The notes beneath the pieces are model-generated. The model did no database searches and was not told where the DNA came from. It saw only the letters and a list, made by a program, of their open reading frames with translations. Shown piece after piece: positions 1 through 10,490 of a stretch of DNA of 45,354 nt. How positions within the stretch are numbered: position 1 is the stretch's first letter; every line of letters starts with the position of its first letter. A program made the position numbers and the translations under genes. The stretch is taken from positions 353,811 to 399,164 of the forward strand of contig JAHNZQ020000010.1 of NCBI GenBank assembly GCA_019155205.2, written 5' to 3'. The DNA is from Gracilaria vermiculophylla. Lineage: Eukaryota; Rhodophyta; Florideophyceae; Gracilariales; Gracilariaceae.

Positions 1-2
1 CC

Positions 3-593
3 AGCCGGAAGATAGTCAACGAGCTGACGACGCGGCTGGGGGAATTCCTTGAGGAGCACTTTTGGGACCTCCTGAGCCAGACCCCCGCGCTGCAACTTGC
101 CTGGGTAAATATGTGCAAGGTCAGGCACGCGTCTGGAGTCTCGCCCGCTCTCCGGGTGGCGAGAGTGTACACCACCGGAGAGCGGGGCCAAGAAGAGCGC
201 AGCAGTTCAAGGATTGCTTTGCCTATTGCTCTTTCTTTGGCTTGGGATGACGACGCCCGCTGTTCCATGCTTATTGTCGATGAATACGTGGAACAGCGGT
301 GCCCGGACGCGGGGGAGCTGGGGATATTTGCTGGAATGTTGGTGAGGGAGGCGGCGGCGCGAGTAGTGGCGGAGTGGGAGAAACAACAAGCCGGTTCACG
401 AAATACCGTGCGACACGTGAGGAAAGTGGCTCCCCTCCAAAGCTCGGGGCGAGAAGGTGGTGTGAGGGCAGGAGTCCTTCGGAGCAGAGCGCTGTTTTGT
501 CCGCCTTGGGAGGCCTGTTTAAGCCATGGCTGGAGCTCTGCTCTGACATCAAGGGGACTCCTGCACCTCTTGGATAGTGGGAGCGGTAGATAG
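3..593 (+). CDS. possible 3' part of an unrecognised protein gene, cut by the window edge
   Basis: One frame stays open from base 3 to a stop at 591-593, about 196 codons, with no start needed because the window cuts it. Two stretches look protein-like: an acidic/hydrophobic opening (ELTTRLGEFLEEHFWDLL) and a middle part with DEYVEQRCPDAGELGIF and AARVVAEWEKQQ. A GT at 105-106 and an AG at 205-206 could bound a short intron, but the frame is open without splicing. The last ~60 codons look less protein-like and might be 3' UTR after an unseen splice. I recognise no family. The region is fairly GC-rich, which makes chance open frames more likely, so this is a weak call. Confidence 0.3.
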   Translation, partial: SRKIVNELTTRLGEFLEEHFWDLLSQTPALQLAWVNMCKVRHASGVSPALRVARVYTTGERGQEERSSSRIALPIALSLAWDDDARCSMLIVDEYVEQRCPDAGELGIFAGMLVREAAARVVAEWEKQQAGSRNTVRHVRKVAPLQSSGREGGVRAGVLRSRALFCPPWEACLSHGWSSALTSRGLLHLLDSGSGR

Positions 594-1741
594 AAAGGGT
601 CGACAAAGATTGAATGTAAAAAGAACTAACTGAATAAGAACATATGCCTGAGCACGGTTTGATCCGGTACCGCCATTGATGGTAAGAATCCACACTTGCT
701 TTTCTTTTCTTTTAATTGTGTTTCACTTTAGTTACCGGTGCTTCCGTTGGGGTCAGCGAAGAAATTTCGGCGTAGATACTTTACCGTTATAAACAAAGCA
801 AACGACAGAAATGCTCAACAGATTTTTAAGCAACTATATCCAATTTACGATATAGTCTGAGGAAGAAAGCAAAACAGTAATGGAATTCAGTGGCCTTCTT
901 CAAGCGAGAGAACTATTTTTTAAACAAGAAAGAACTCCTGCATTACCGTAGTTTAGCACGTCAGACCGTAGTTATGAAAAAGAAGACGGAGTTTAGCTCA
1001 GTTGCTCAACCTGGCGCAAAAGCGCATCATGTCCAAGTGTTGAACTGGAAGTCACTGAGACGTTGTTTGAAATGAGCTCCTATCATGCACGGTTTGCAAA
1101 ATAAGGAGCCTGTTGCTCACGAGGTGGAACGAGGAATAGCAGAACACAGGGTTTGCCGCGAGTGACACTGTTTCATACTTGAGCTCAATATTATCAATCG
1201 GGGGAACACATACGTTTTTGGACAATACCAATGCCTAAATAACAGAAGGGTTGAGCGTCATTTCTACTCAACAAATGCAAAACATGTTGAAGTGTTCATT
1301 AAATATAAACGGCCGTCATTCTATGTTACGTTCGCTCCCCCGCGTCATGAAGTGTCAATCAGAAGTTCTGTTGGTACAGAACTTTGTCTGCTTCATTTAA
1401 GATGCCATGCTCACATAGAAACACTCTTCTTTGAAGATTGAAGCAATGATTTTATTTTTGGTGAGGACATTAGTTTTGAAACAGACCCTTGAGGAGGCCA
1501 GCAAAACAAGAAAGATCTAACTAGAACACGAAGAGATCTCAATACGGAGAGACTCGCTTTGCAATAAGTAAGGAGCACAGCGTAGTTATCCTTGCTTTTG
1601 CAGAAATAATCTTTTTGATTATCGGCGTTTATTTCCGATTACAGAGACGATCGGAGGTCTTCAATTGATAGTCACATGTCCTGAAAACTCCTTTTGATAG
1701 ACTGGCAAAGGAGACCTTGATTCCCTACAGCTTCATTAACC
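594..1741. other. intergenic, no gene seen
   Basis: About 1.15 kb of AT-leaning sequence between the left-edge open frame and the 3' end of the CoA-ligase gene. Only short open frames occur (none over about 62 codons) and none looks like a protein. I see no tRNA or repeat array here. Confidence 0.6.
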
Positions 1742-3286
1742 TTATTCTCCAGCTTGCAACTTGTCCAGAAAATGCTTGGCAACAATTCGCCTTTGAATTT
1801 TGCCTGTAGCTGTCCTGGGTAAATCATCACTGAAGAACAGGCGCTTTGGTAACTTGAACCCCGCGATCTTTTCCTTCAAGAAATCTATGATCTCTTTCTC
1901 ATCAGCCTTCGAGTCGTTCTTCAATATCACGGCAGCATTTACCTCCTCTCCATATTTTTCATCTGGAACAGCGAAGCAAACAGCTTGCTCAACTGCAGGA
2001 TGAGACAACAGAGCCGCATCTACTTCGATGGGTGATATTTTTTCTCCCCCGCGATTGACTAGCTCTTTGAGTCTTCCTGTTAGAGTTAGATAGCCCTCGT
2101 TGTCTAATGTTCCCTGATCACCTGTGCGGAACCACTCTCCAAAAAAGGCTGTTTCGTTTGCAGCGTTATTGACGTAGCCCTTCATGACATTCTCACCTTT
2201 TATGCAAACCTCCCCCACATCTCCAGGCTTTACCTCAAGGCCGTTTTCATCTCTCACAGACAAGGAAACTCCTCCTTGTGGAAGTCCGACACTACCAGCC
2301 TTTCGTGGCCCGACGTCTGGAAGTGGGTTACTTGTCATCTGATGTGCAGCTTCTGTCATTGCATAAGCCTCCAGAACAACTGTTGAGAAGGTTTTCTCCA
2401 TGCTTTCAAGAACGGCAGGCGCGAGACTGGCGGAGCAACTTCGAATAAAACGCAGTTTGGGGACTGGCGAAGGACAATCCTTTTCAGCTCGAGCCAGGAG
2501 AATCTGGTGAATTGTAGGCACCGCAGTAAACCAATTTGCACGACCGCTTATGAAACAAGGCCAGAAGTTGCTCGCAGAAAAACGACCCTGTGGAGGGATT
2601 AGTACAGTTCCTCCAGTTGCCAAAGGAGTGAGCAATCCTGCCATGAGTCCATGCACATGGAACAACGGCATGACCAGTAACCCACGGTCTGAAGGTTGCA
2701 GTTTGTATGTTTTGGCAACATTTCGAACCGTTGACATCAGGTTTGCATGAGACAGAGGGACACCTTTTGGACGGGAGGTAGTTCCAGATGTATGTAAAAA
2801 GAGAGCAATTGTTTCTTTGCTTGGCTCGTCAGATGGTTGAGGAACCTCATCAGGAGCGGTTTCCAGGATGTCCGCCGGGAATTCCATGATAGGGACCGTC
2901 AGTTTCGAACATGCGGTACGAATCGGCGCTTCGGCAGCCGTGTCTCCCTGGATGATCACAGTCTTAACCTTTGCATCTTCAATATAGAACTCAAACTCCT
3001 CTGCCGTATATCCCGGATTGAGCGGAGCGGCCACACGGGAAATGCTGGTAATAGATAGGAAAGCGACCACGAATGGAAGCCCGTTCGGCATGACTACAGC
3101 GATTGCACTATTGACTGGAATCTCAAGCAATTGAGAAGAATAATGAGCGACCAAGTTTCGAAGTCTCATGTGAGTAACAGTATGTCTGATGGCAGGCGGT
3201 TCATCCTTAGAAGTGGATGAAAACGTAACCAACGCCGGCTCTTGGCTCGGTGGGAGCAATTCTCGAAGTGTTTGTCCCGAAGGCAT
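1742..3286 (-). CDS. AMP-forming acyl-CoA synthetase, oxalate--CoA ligase (AAE3/Pcs60) type
   Basis: Encodes 514 residues, about the length of plant AAE3. Such enzymes activate a carboxylic acid with ATP to an acyl-adenylate and transfer it to CoA; AAE3/Pcs60 uses oxalate in oxalate breakdown. Visible motifs: the P-loop HTSGTTSRPKGVPL (about residues 164-177), MPLFHVHGLMAG shared with the AAE3 group, the adenylate-binding GEWFRTGDQG (about 383-392), and RTATGKIQRR with the catalytic Lys near residue 494. NPGYTAEEFEFYIEDAKV near the start also fits AAE3. I chose the ATG at 3286 because it gives an AAE3-like N terminus (SGQTLRELL); the frame stays open for about 26 more codons upstream without an ATG. 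The C terminus (LQAGE) is not a peroxisomal PTS1. Substrate is inferred from similarity. Single exon; no operon partner. Confidence 0.88.
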   Translation of the reverse strand: MPSGQTLRELLPPSQEPALVTFSSTSKDEPPAIRHTVTHMRLRNLVAHYSSQLLEIPVNSAIAVVMPNGLPFVVAFLSITSISRVAAPLNPGYTAEEFEFYIEDAKVKTVIIQGDTAAEAPIRTACSKLTVPIMEFPADILETAPDEVPQPSDEPSKETIALFLHTSGTTSRPKGVPLSHANLMSTVRNVAKTYKLQPSDRGLLVMPLFHVHGLMAGLLTPLATGGTVLIPPQGRFSASNFWPCFISGRANWFTAVPTIHQILLARAEKDCPSPVPKLRFIRSCSASLAPAVLESMEKTFSTVVLEAYAMTEAAHQMTSNPLPDVGPRKAGSVGLPQGGVSLSVRDENGLEVKPGDVGEVCIKGENVMKGYVNNAANETAFFGEWFRTGDQGTLDNEGYLTLTGRLKELVNRGGEKISPIEVDAALLSHPAVEQAVCFAVPDEKYGEEVNAAVILKNDSKADEKEIIDFLKEKIAGFKLPKRLFFSDDLPRTATGKIQRRIVAKHFLDKLQAGE

Positions 3287-4734
3287 GGCTTTCGCTATCT
3301 CTTTCGATACAATTTCCGGACCGTGTATGCTCGGAAGGATGAGCGACAACCAGATCGAGGTTCAATCCGAGGAACTCTTTACTGGCGGAGCGAGTCTTCG
3401 GATTCGAGCCCCACCACGAGTCTCCGGATCGAACAGCTAGAAGGGAACCATAGCTACTGTACACAATCATGATTTCTATTTCTCTTGACGCATGAATTTG
3501 TGCAAAGTATATGAAGGACACGTCAGAGAGGTGTTCGATGTGATACCGAAGTAGCCCGCAAACCTGGAGGACATGGAAAAATGCTTGCTTCTAGTTATTT
3601 TGTGCCTTGCCTCTCGGTGATGTTATTTCGACTCTTTTGACCGTCTACCAGGCTTGATCGAAGAAGACCGGGGAACAAGTGATTATGCCTGATGGCCTTT
3701 TTGCTTTATAGATTCAATTTGTGTCACGTTGATCATCATATCTTATGGGACGGGGTCTGCTAGTGATTTTTAGCTACTAGTCACTGTCGAGACAAGATCC
3801 GTACCATTCAGAAACTGTGCAGGACTTGTAATGCCGAAAAGTTTCAGGCTTCTGACGTATGAGAGGAAACTATCTGTGCTGCGCAAAAGAATCGTGAAGA
3901 ATTTGGGCAGACTGTTGTGGGATATATCGCGATTTTGGAGCCGGATGTGCCCGATCCAGCAACATAAGTTCGAGTGTGCTGGCGCACATGTGACTCGACA
4001 GTTTGTGCCAGCCGCTCCAAATATCAGGGTGGATGACTCATTCGTCAACCATGGAGTTGATGTCGTTGCTCGTACCTCAGAATTCCCGTCTTTCCATGAG
4101 ACAATACAAAGACCGTGACATCCGAACGCCGTGGAGTTTTAACGTTCGTTACGAATCGAGCCTTAAAGCGCTCGTCATACGTCGTCCGTCTCAAAATTGA
4201 TGTATGAAACAACGGTGTTTGCTAGCCCTTGTCATTTTTAACATGCTACGAACAACAATCATGCTGAGGGCGCTCAAAGTTCTAACGTCTTCAGAAATTG
4301 GGATGATTTGTATCCAGCACAAACAATTGTTTTTGGCGGATCACCATGTTCAAAGCGTATTCAAATTCGACTAGTATGCACTAACCATTCTGTCTATGTG
4401 CTACGGAGCCTACATGGGCTCCTTCAGCACCAAAAACCATACTTTATTATGACTTAAATGTATTGTGATGTTTTAAGGGAACAATTGTCGATGGTGGAAC
4501 CTGAGAGAAGTTTTGAAGCACTGACAGCCGTTTACCAGATTCTTGCGTATATTCTCTGTTAGCGATGGTTTTTGTCTCCAGTACCACCAACAATTTAAGG
4601 TGAATGCACATCTAATGGCAATAATATCGGAATGTAATATACTTTTTCTCAATGCGATAAAGTTCGAGCTGGGGCCACTTCTCGTTTGCCGTCTATAGGC
4701 ATGGTTTGAAAGAATCTGGTGGTTGACATGGAAT
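3287..4734. other. intergenic, 5' flank of the CoA-ligase gene
   Basis: About 1.4 kb between the start of the CoA-ligase gene and the relic of the giant gene. An ATG frame at 3831-4118 (95 codons) and smaller ones occur, but their composition is not protein-like and I recognise no domain. The promoter of the minus-strand ligase gene must lie here, but no clear TATA box stands out. Confidence 0.55.
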
Positions 4735-7700
4735 TTACACCGCTATTTACCACTTGTTTTTCTTATGATAAAGTGTTTGATACTGGAAAAAATGATGATG
4801 AGGACATCAAAGTTTGAGACAATAACACAAATCTCATTGCGGCTAAATAAGCATCCACTGACCGTACGTTTGAATGGACCACTTCAACTGATTCGGTACC
4901 TGGCGACAATGATAACGATGAGAACCGGGAAATAATCTACGCTGTTCTCAAAGGATCTGACGGTCTTATATATGCCGTTCGAACAACAAAAGGAAAATGT
5001 TATTGATCCGAAAATGAGGTTCCGACTTTGGACGCAGCCGTTATTGTATATGATCCGTAAAGTGGGAGATTAGTCAGTCAGACACAGTGTGATGTTGAGA
5101 ATAGTTTGGATGACGTTGCAAGAGATGTCGTTCAGAAATCCGACGGAAATGTGATGGTTGCTTATGGTGTGGGCTCAGTGAGCCCGTCACTGACACCCTC
5201 ACCAGGTGGACCAACTTTGATCTCGTCCTCTCCTGCGACGGGTCTCGGCTCGGTCAATCCATCTCGCCGAACCCGTCCAATACCTTTGGGCTTAGATCGG
5301 CGACGCCCAGCGCGACAGTGCCGGTGAGGCCTTCGCCACGGTCGTCGAGGACAATTGCCTCACCATCTGCCTCGCCGAACACAAGCATTATGACGAGTCC
5401 TTCGGCAGGCCGTTCGGATGGCACGGAAACGAGCTCTGCACCTGCGGTAAGCGCATCCAATGGGTCAGGAACAAGCTCCAATTCTCCTAGAGTCGGTGTG
5501 TGTCGGTTTCAGTCGTCGCGTCAGAAAATTGTGACCTCGCCATGCTTGTGTGCTGATTCTAAAGGATTCAAAAGCAATACCTTCCTATGACATGGATGAT
5601 AGCACATATTTCCTGCCATCAGACTCTGATGTTGATCCCATCAAGCGTATCGCTTACAGAGTTGAGACAATCTCCGTCTCTGACAGAAATCGTGAAACCG
5701 TCGACTCCTTATCCATCTCTCTTGATGTCATCAGCCCCATGTTGACTCTGGTTCAATCCTTAAGAACTTCTGTGGAATTTCCAATGACTCCTTCTGGCAT
5801 GGAGGAGGTCGCAGGCTCAAGTTTTCCTGTGGAAACCGCATTTCCCGTTTCCATTGAGAATATCTTGCCGCGGGCCACCCAGTTTGTCACGTCACAACCT
5901 TCAGAGCTGGCATTTTCCATGGAAACGCATTTCAACGAGATGGATTTTAGTGTAACGGTTTCTCCGGTGCTACACACAGCATCAACTCTCCTCGATACCA
6001 GTCCGCTTGAACCCATCCAGATTGAAACGCCACATCCATCATCGATGTTGTTAACTTCACCCTCGTCCGGGACTATGCCGCTAACTGCATCGGACACGCC
6101 ATCGCTAGATCTGGACCAAGCACTCAGTGTGCAGCCTTCGCAGCTGATTGCATCCGAAATGAGCCAGAGCCTTGGCGCTTTGCTTTCTCAAGTGGTTGTT
6201 CCAGAGACGAGCCAGACTTTCACGCCCCCCCCATCGCAGCTGCTTGTGCCCGAGGAGAACCCATTCTTCACCCTTGAGCCTTCGCAACGGGTTGTGCTCG
6301 AGGTAAAGCCATATTTCACTCCTTTGAGTTCGCCTGAGCTGAATCCGGCCTTCGCCGTCATTATTCCCCGGCTGCTGCCCCCGAAGGAGGCCTGGCTTTT
6401 GATTCTGCGCCTTTCCTGCAGGTGGTGCCTGTGGGGTCTACGGCCTTCACTTCTGAGCCTTCCATAAGTTATTACCAGAGGTGAGACAGATTTTCACCCT
6501 TTAGCCTACAGATCCGGTGTACCTCTTATGACTTCAGCCAACTCCCCTGAGACTTCTTACATGGCGTTACCGAAAGCGGACAAGACGCTCATGTCTATGC
6601 CTTCGCCGTTGGTACCATCAGAACAGAGCCAGAGTTACTGAGGCATCTCATTGCAGCCAGAGTACACACAGGGGCTCGACTGCACATGGAACCCCGCTTC
6701 AATCAGTGGATGTACTCCTCTTGTCCAGCATGGATGCTTTGGGTTCGACTTCTGCTCTGGAAACTGAAGCACTTGCCGTGCCTGCCTCTGCGGAACCAAG
6801 TCGAACATCTGGCACAAAATCAATGGAGTTGAGTCAGTCGTTCGGCCGGACTGTATTCTCTAATAAGAATGTTTTCGATGCTCCTTTGCTTTCAGAAACT
6901 ACAAAGCCAGTGTCAACTGTTTTCCTTCTACCAGAAACGAGCACAGAACCAACGCTGCTGTGTACTAAATTGGCCGTGATGAGCTCTAAACCATAATCCA
7001 GCTTGTTGGCGGACCGGTCGGATTCTATCTTTCCTTTGCATGTCGCAGCAACAATGATTTCAATAACTTCGCCGTAAGTCATTCAGACCTTTACCGCGTC
7101 TTGCAGAAGTAACTACCCAAACGACAGAGCAGTAAACGTCATTCTCCATAATCAATGCCATTTCTTCTGTTACTTTCGGTGCAGCCGTCGATTATTGTCA
7201 CTCCTAGTACTTTATTGCCGAAACCCAGGGATGCACCCAATAGAAACCCATCAATAATGAATGCAATGGAGTCAGAAGGAGGCCTGCAGTTCGATGTCGA
7301 TGCTCCATGTTTGTTTTCTGCGACGCTTTTTGCATCTGACGAGCGTGTGCCCTTGCCGCAAGCCATCACAAGCTTAGAAACGTATTCACTCCTCCCCTTC
7401 GATGCAGCCGAATGAAGATGGGTCGTTCGAACCAAAAGAGGCAGCCTCGGGAAATGGCGATATCAGTCTTCTCTCGCCAGAAGCTAGTCAAACGCTTGCT
7501 CCACTGGAAACATTTGTGGCTCTTTCAAGTACAAAGGGAGCTAGTTTCACTGAGGCAGATGACTCAGCCTCGCTCTCTCCGGCACGGACAGCAGAGTTGC
7601 TCATACCATGCGAGGTTTCCCCAGAAACAGAAACAAGTCGCACTCTCTCTCTCTGCGTCCGATACCTTTGACGCCGCCCGACTCGTTCGAAACACCACTC

Positions 7701-10170
7701 TATATCCCGAACACTCCATATTTCTCGCTGTTTCAACTGCCCACCCACACACCGGTCGTATTTGAGATCTCTGCGCCGGGGCTCGCAAAGGCCTTTCACT
7801 GCAGCCCACCGAGCTTATCCCGGTCAGTTCGAACCACCCGTACACAGCACAGATCTGACCCCCACCCCCGGGGCGAGTCAGCTCCCGACTCCGCTGGCAA
7901 CGGACAATGTGCCACGCCTTTCCATTATACAGTCGGAGCTGGCTTTGGAGTCAACTTCGTCTCCATCGTCATAACTGGCAATAAGTTCGCTTGTGGGTCT
8001 CTTGGAGCCCGTCGAGTCCTCATATTCTTCAACTGTGTCGCCTTTTGATATCATTGTCTTTCGCACTTGCTGAAAGCTCGTCGAGCGTGGATCCTTCTGC
8101 GACTCTTGTGACATTCGAGCTTGGTGTCCTATCACAGGCGTCTCTTTCTGTACCCTCTTTTCTCAAGTATTCTGGTATGCCATATGTCTCGCGGCTCCCG
8201 TTCGTCGCAAATGCAAGCTCTTCGCCTAGTATTCCAATATCAATCCCCGAGGGATCGGTGCTTTCGTATATATCGACGTATCCTTCGATATCACTGAGGA
8301 GCACCATTACAAAGGGTAACTTGTCTGTTACGGTTAGCATTTCTCCACAAGTGGGATTCGAATCTAGTCCTATTCCTTCATTGCGCCCACCTGCCAGCGC
8401 GTCTGGTATTCCAATGTTGTCAGAAACGGAAGCTCGAAACGCTAGAGCACAGATGAGCTCGTCAGCAGCGATGGAAGCTTTCTAGACTGACAAACTTGGA
8501 TACAATCACTCCGTACACAGCATCTGATACTTCATTGGCTGTGTTGCCTTCGAGAATAACGTGTGGCTCTCGCATGCCAATGACCCGCTTCGATGCCTAA
8601 GCGTCCATTTCTTCCCCTGCGTCGATGCTTTGCGCGCCAACCTTGAGTGGAAGCCGCAGCCAGAGCCCGCTGCTCGGAAACGACTCTCGCAACTTATCTC
8701 AAGCCATCCGCGAGTGGCAAAAATTCAGACGCTAGCTCTAGCCCTCGGCCAAGCGCTATTGCGGTCGAGATAACGGACTTGCCCACCGAGACTGCTTTCC
8801 TCTCCATACCCCCAACAAAGTCGCCGTTGCTTACTGCTTTCACATCCTTGTTGGGAACCGCCATTTCAACAGAAAGCCCTGAAATTACTTTCGCTTCGCT
8901 CAATCTAAGTTCAATATGCTGAATCCCTGATAATTCGTTGTTTATAGGCTCACCAGCAACTAACATAACCTTCGACACCGATCTCATCCATACATGATTC
9001 ACAATATGAACCAAGATATCTACTTGATAGTGTATAGATGACGATGAGGTTCACAAAATTCTGCACAATGGACTTTCTCATGTCTCATGTCTTTGTCAAC
9101 TTCGATTCTGCAACTTTTACGCATTCCGTGAAAGTCATTGGTGGCCAGGAGCAAAGACTGGAATAACCAATGATCTGTCCGATCACAATTATACGGGAGT
9201 AATGGTGAATTCGATTCTTGACGTCCACATAATTTGGGACCAAGGCCGGACTCAGCTATTTTGTGACGCAGAATTTCGATGAAGGTAAGCTGACGGGTCC
9301 ATGACCACTAAGATCAAAAGTTTGACTGAATTAGAAGCTTGTGGAGGTGTATGCAGGAATACCGGACGCGGGCTACGAAGTATAAACGTCAAGATAATAC
9401 GAAGACTTCCAAAAAACATTTCTACAAGTAGAACGGAGGCGAATGAAATTCCTACGAACGACAGAGTGTCCATCAACATCGGTATTCCAACAGGAGCTAA
9501 ACTGTCGATGCAGATAAAGAGAGATCCTTGGTTCTCGAGCTTGAAATTAAATTAAACCTGGGCTTGAGATAAGCGCAGTTTCTGGAGTGAAGTCAGATGA
9601 AATACTCACCCCAACGCTCGGCACGGCGGTCGATGGTAGTTGAGACGATGACTTGCTGAACCCATTCGCTAAGGAACTCGAAGTGGGGAGGAACATTTTT
9701 TAAGTCGGCGCCATCTGCATCGCAGATTGAAACATTAATTAATGAGGACTGCGAAAGCGATTACTGGGGTGAGTTTGACGCGGCCGCCTTGGAAGCACTC
9801 CCAGCAAAGATTTTCAGGCAAACTTGGAAACACAGATTCAGAAGCAAGTCCTGAACAAAGGTCCCCAGAGTTTTATAATGCATCAGAGCTGGTAGTGGTT
9901 GAAGAAGAATCAAGGGCATTAGATGCACCGAGTCCTAACCCCATAGCAGATGCTGAGGGATCAGAAGAGCTGCTGCGTGGGTCCGTGGTACTCAGAGTTA
10001 CGATGCTTTTGAACCTGTACACGGTGGAAACCGTCATCGGCGTGCCCACACTGAGAACCTAAGATTCACGAAACATCGTCAAGGTTCTCATTCGTTCTTG
10101 ATAAGACGAAATGCAATGAATGGTGCTAATTTCGGGACAGGTCATCCTTCGGTCGATCCGAATAATGCTA
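4735..10170 (+). pseudogene. decayed inverted copy of the giant Ser/Pro/Thr-rich surface protein gene
   Basis: Reads colinearly with the minus-strand gene at 20252-28699. Near 4880-5160 one frame gives RTFEWTTS, DNDNDENREI, VLKGSDGLIYAV, EVPTLDAAVIVYDP and VENSLDDVARDVVQK, matching the intact N-terminal domain but broken by several stops. At about 5180 it jumps to GSVSPSLTPSPGG, losing about 0.8 kb of the intact gene (roughly 28180-27400). At about 5530-5560 it jumps again, losing about 1.6 kb (roughly 27025-25390). From 5700 to 9000 it follows the stalk with frameshifts and stops, for example a 2-nt gain in a CT run near 7643. About 8995-9885 is inverted. Near 9885-10150 the sense strand again matches the membrane-proximal C-terminal domain. 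No long open frame survives except 5550-6467 (305 codons). It is clearly non-functional as a full-length protein. Both ends are approximate. Confidence 0.9.
8995..9885 (-). other. inverted internal segment within the pseudogene
   Basis: Up to about 8990 the plus strand matches the sense strand of the giant gene (ending near the equivalent of base 21570). From about 9030 to 9850 the plus strand instead matches the antisense strand of intact bases about 20690-21560, in the same left-to-right order: shared words include AGGTTCACAAA near 9050 and 20740, GGGTCCATG near 9295 and 21004, and GAAGCAAGTCCTGAA near 9840 and 21541. From about 9885 the match is sense again (GGTAGTGGTTGAA at 9891, the reverse complement of intact bases near 20635). 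This is a local inversion of about 0.87 kb. Confidence 0.75.
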
Positions 10171-10490
10171 TCGATCCAAATTTTGTGAACGATATCTAGC
10201 CTAGGAAATGAGCGGATGGCACAACGGCAGTCTTTTAATGCTTCATCTTGGGACCTCCGATAATATTTTAAGTTATCGTCAGAAGACGACATACCCCAGT
10301 GAGGCTGAGAGGCCATCACATGGGTCCTGAAGCGTCAGCCCTGACACTGATGTGATCGCTAAGCGATGAGTTTTGTGAAGAACACAAGCGCCATGCACCA
10401 AAGTGACCCTTTGAGGAAGATATCCTTTACAACAAAGAACCCTGCGACCGTGACGAAAAGCCTATCATAATAGTACATAGTACAGCACCG
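10171..10490. other. intergenic, 3' flank of the ABC transporter gene
   Basis: About 320 nt with no gene seen. The first part may hold further, unalignable remains of the giant-gene relic. The rest is 3' flank of the minus-strand ABC transporter. Confidence 0.5.

Noticed and set aside
985..1065. tRNA-like word TTTAGCTCAGTTG
   Set aside because: The D arm does not close and there is no T arm with GTTCGA; a chance match.
3395..3420. T-loop-like ATTCGAGCCCC upstream of the CoA-ligase gene
   Set aside because: The flanking bases do not pair into a T stem and no A box precedes it.
9252..9479. Minus-strand frame with hydrophobic stretches, a possible small membrane protein
   Set aside because: It lies inside the inverted segment of the relic, so it is best explained as decayed giant-gene sequence.
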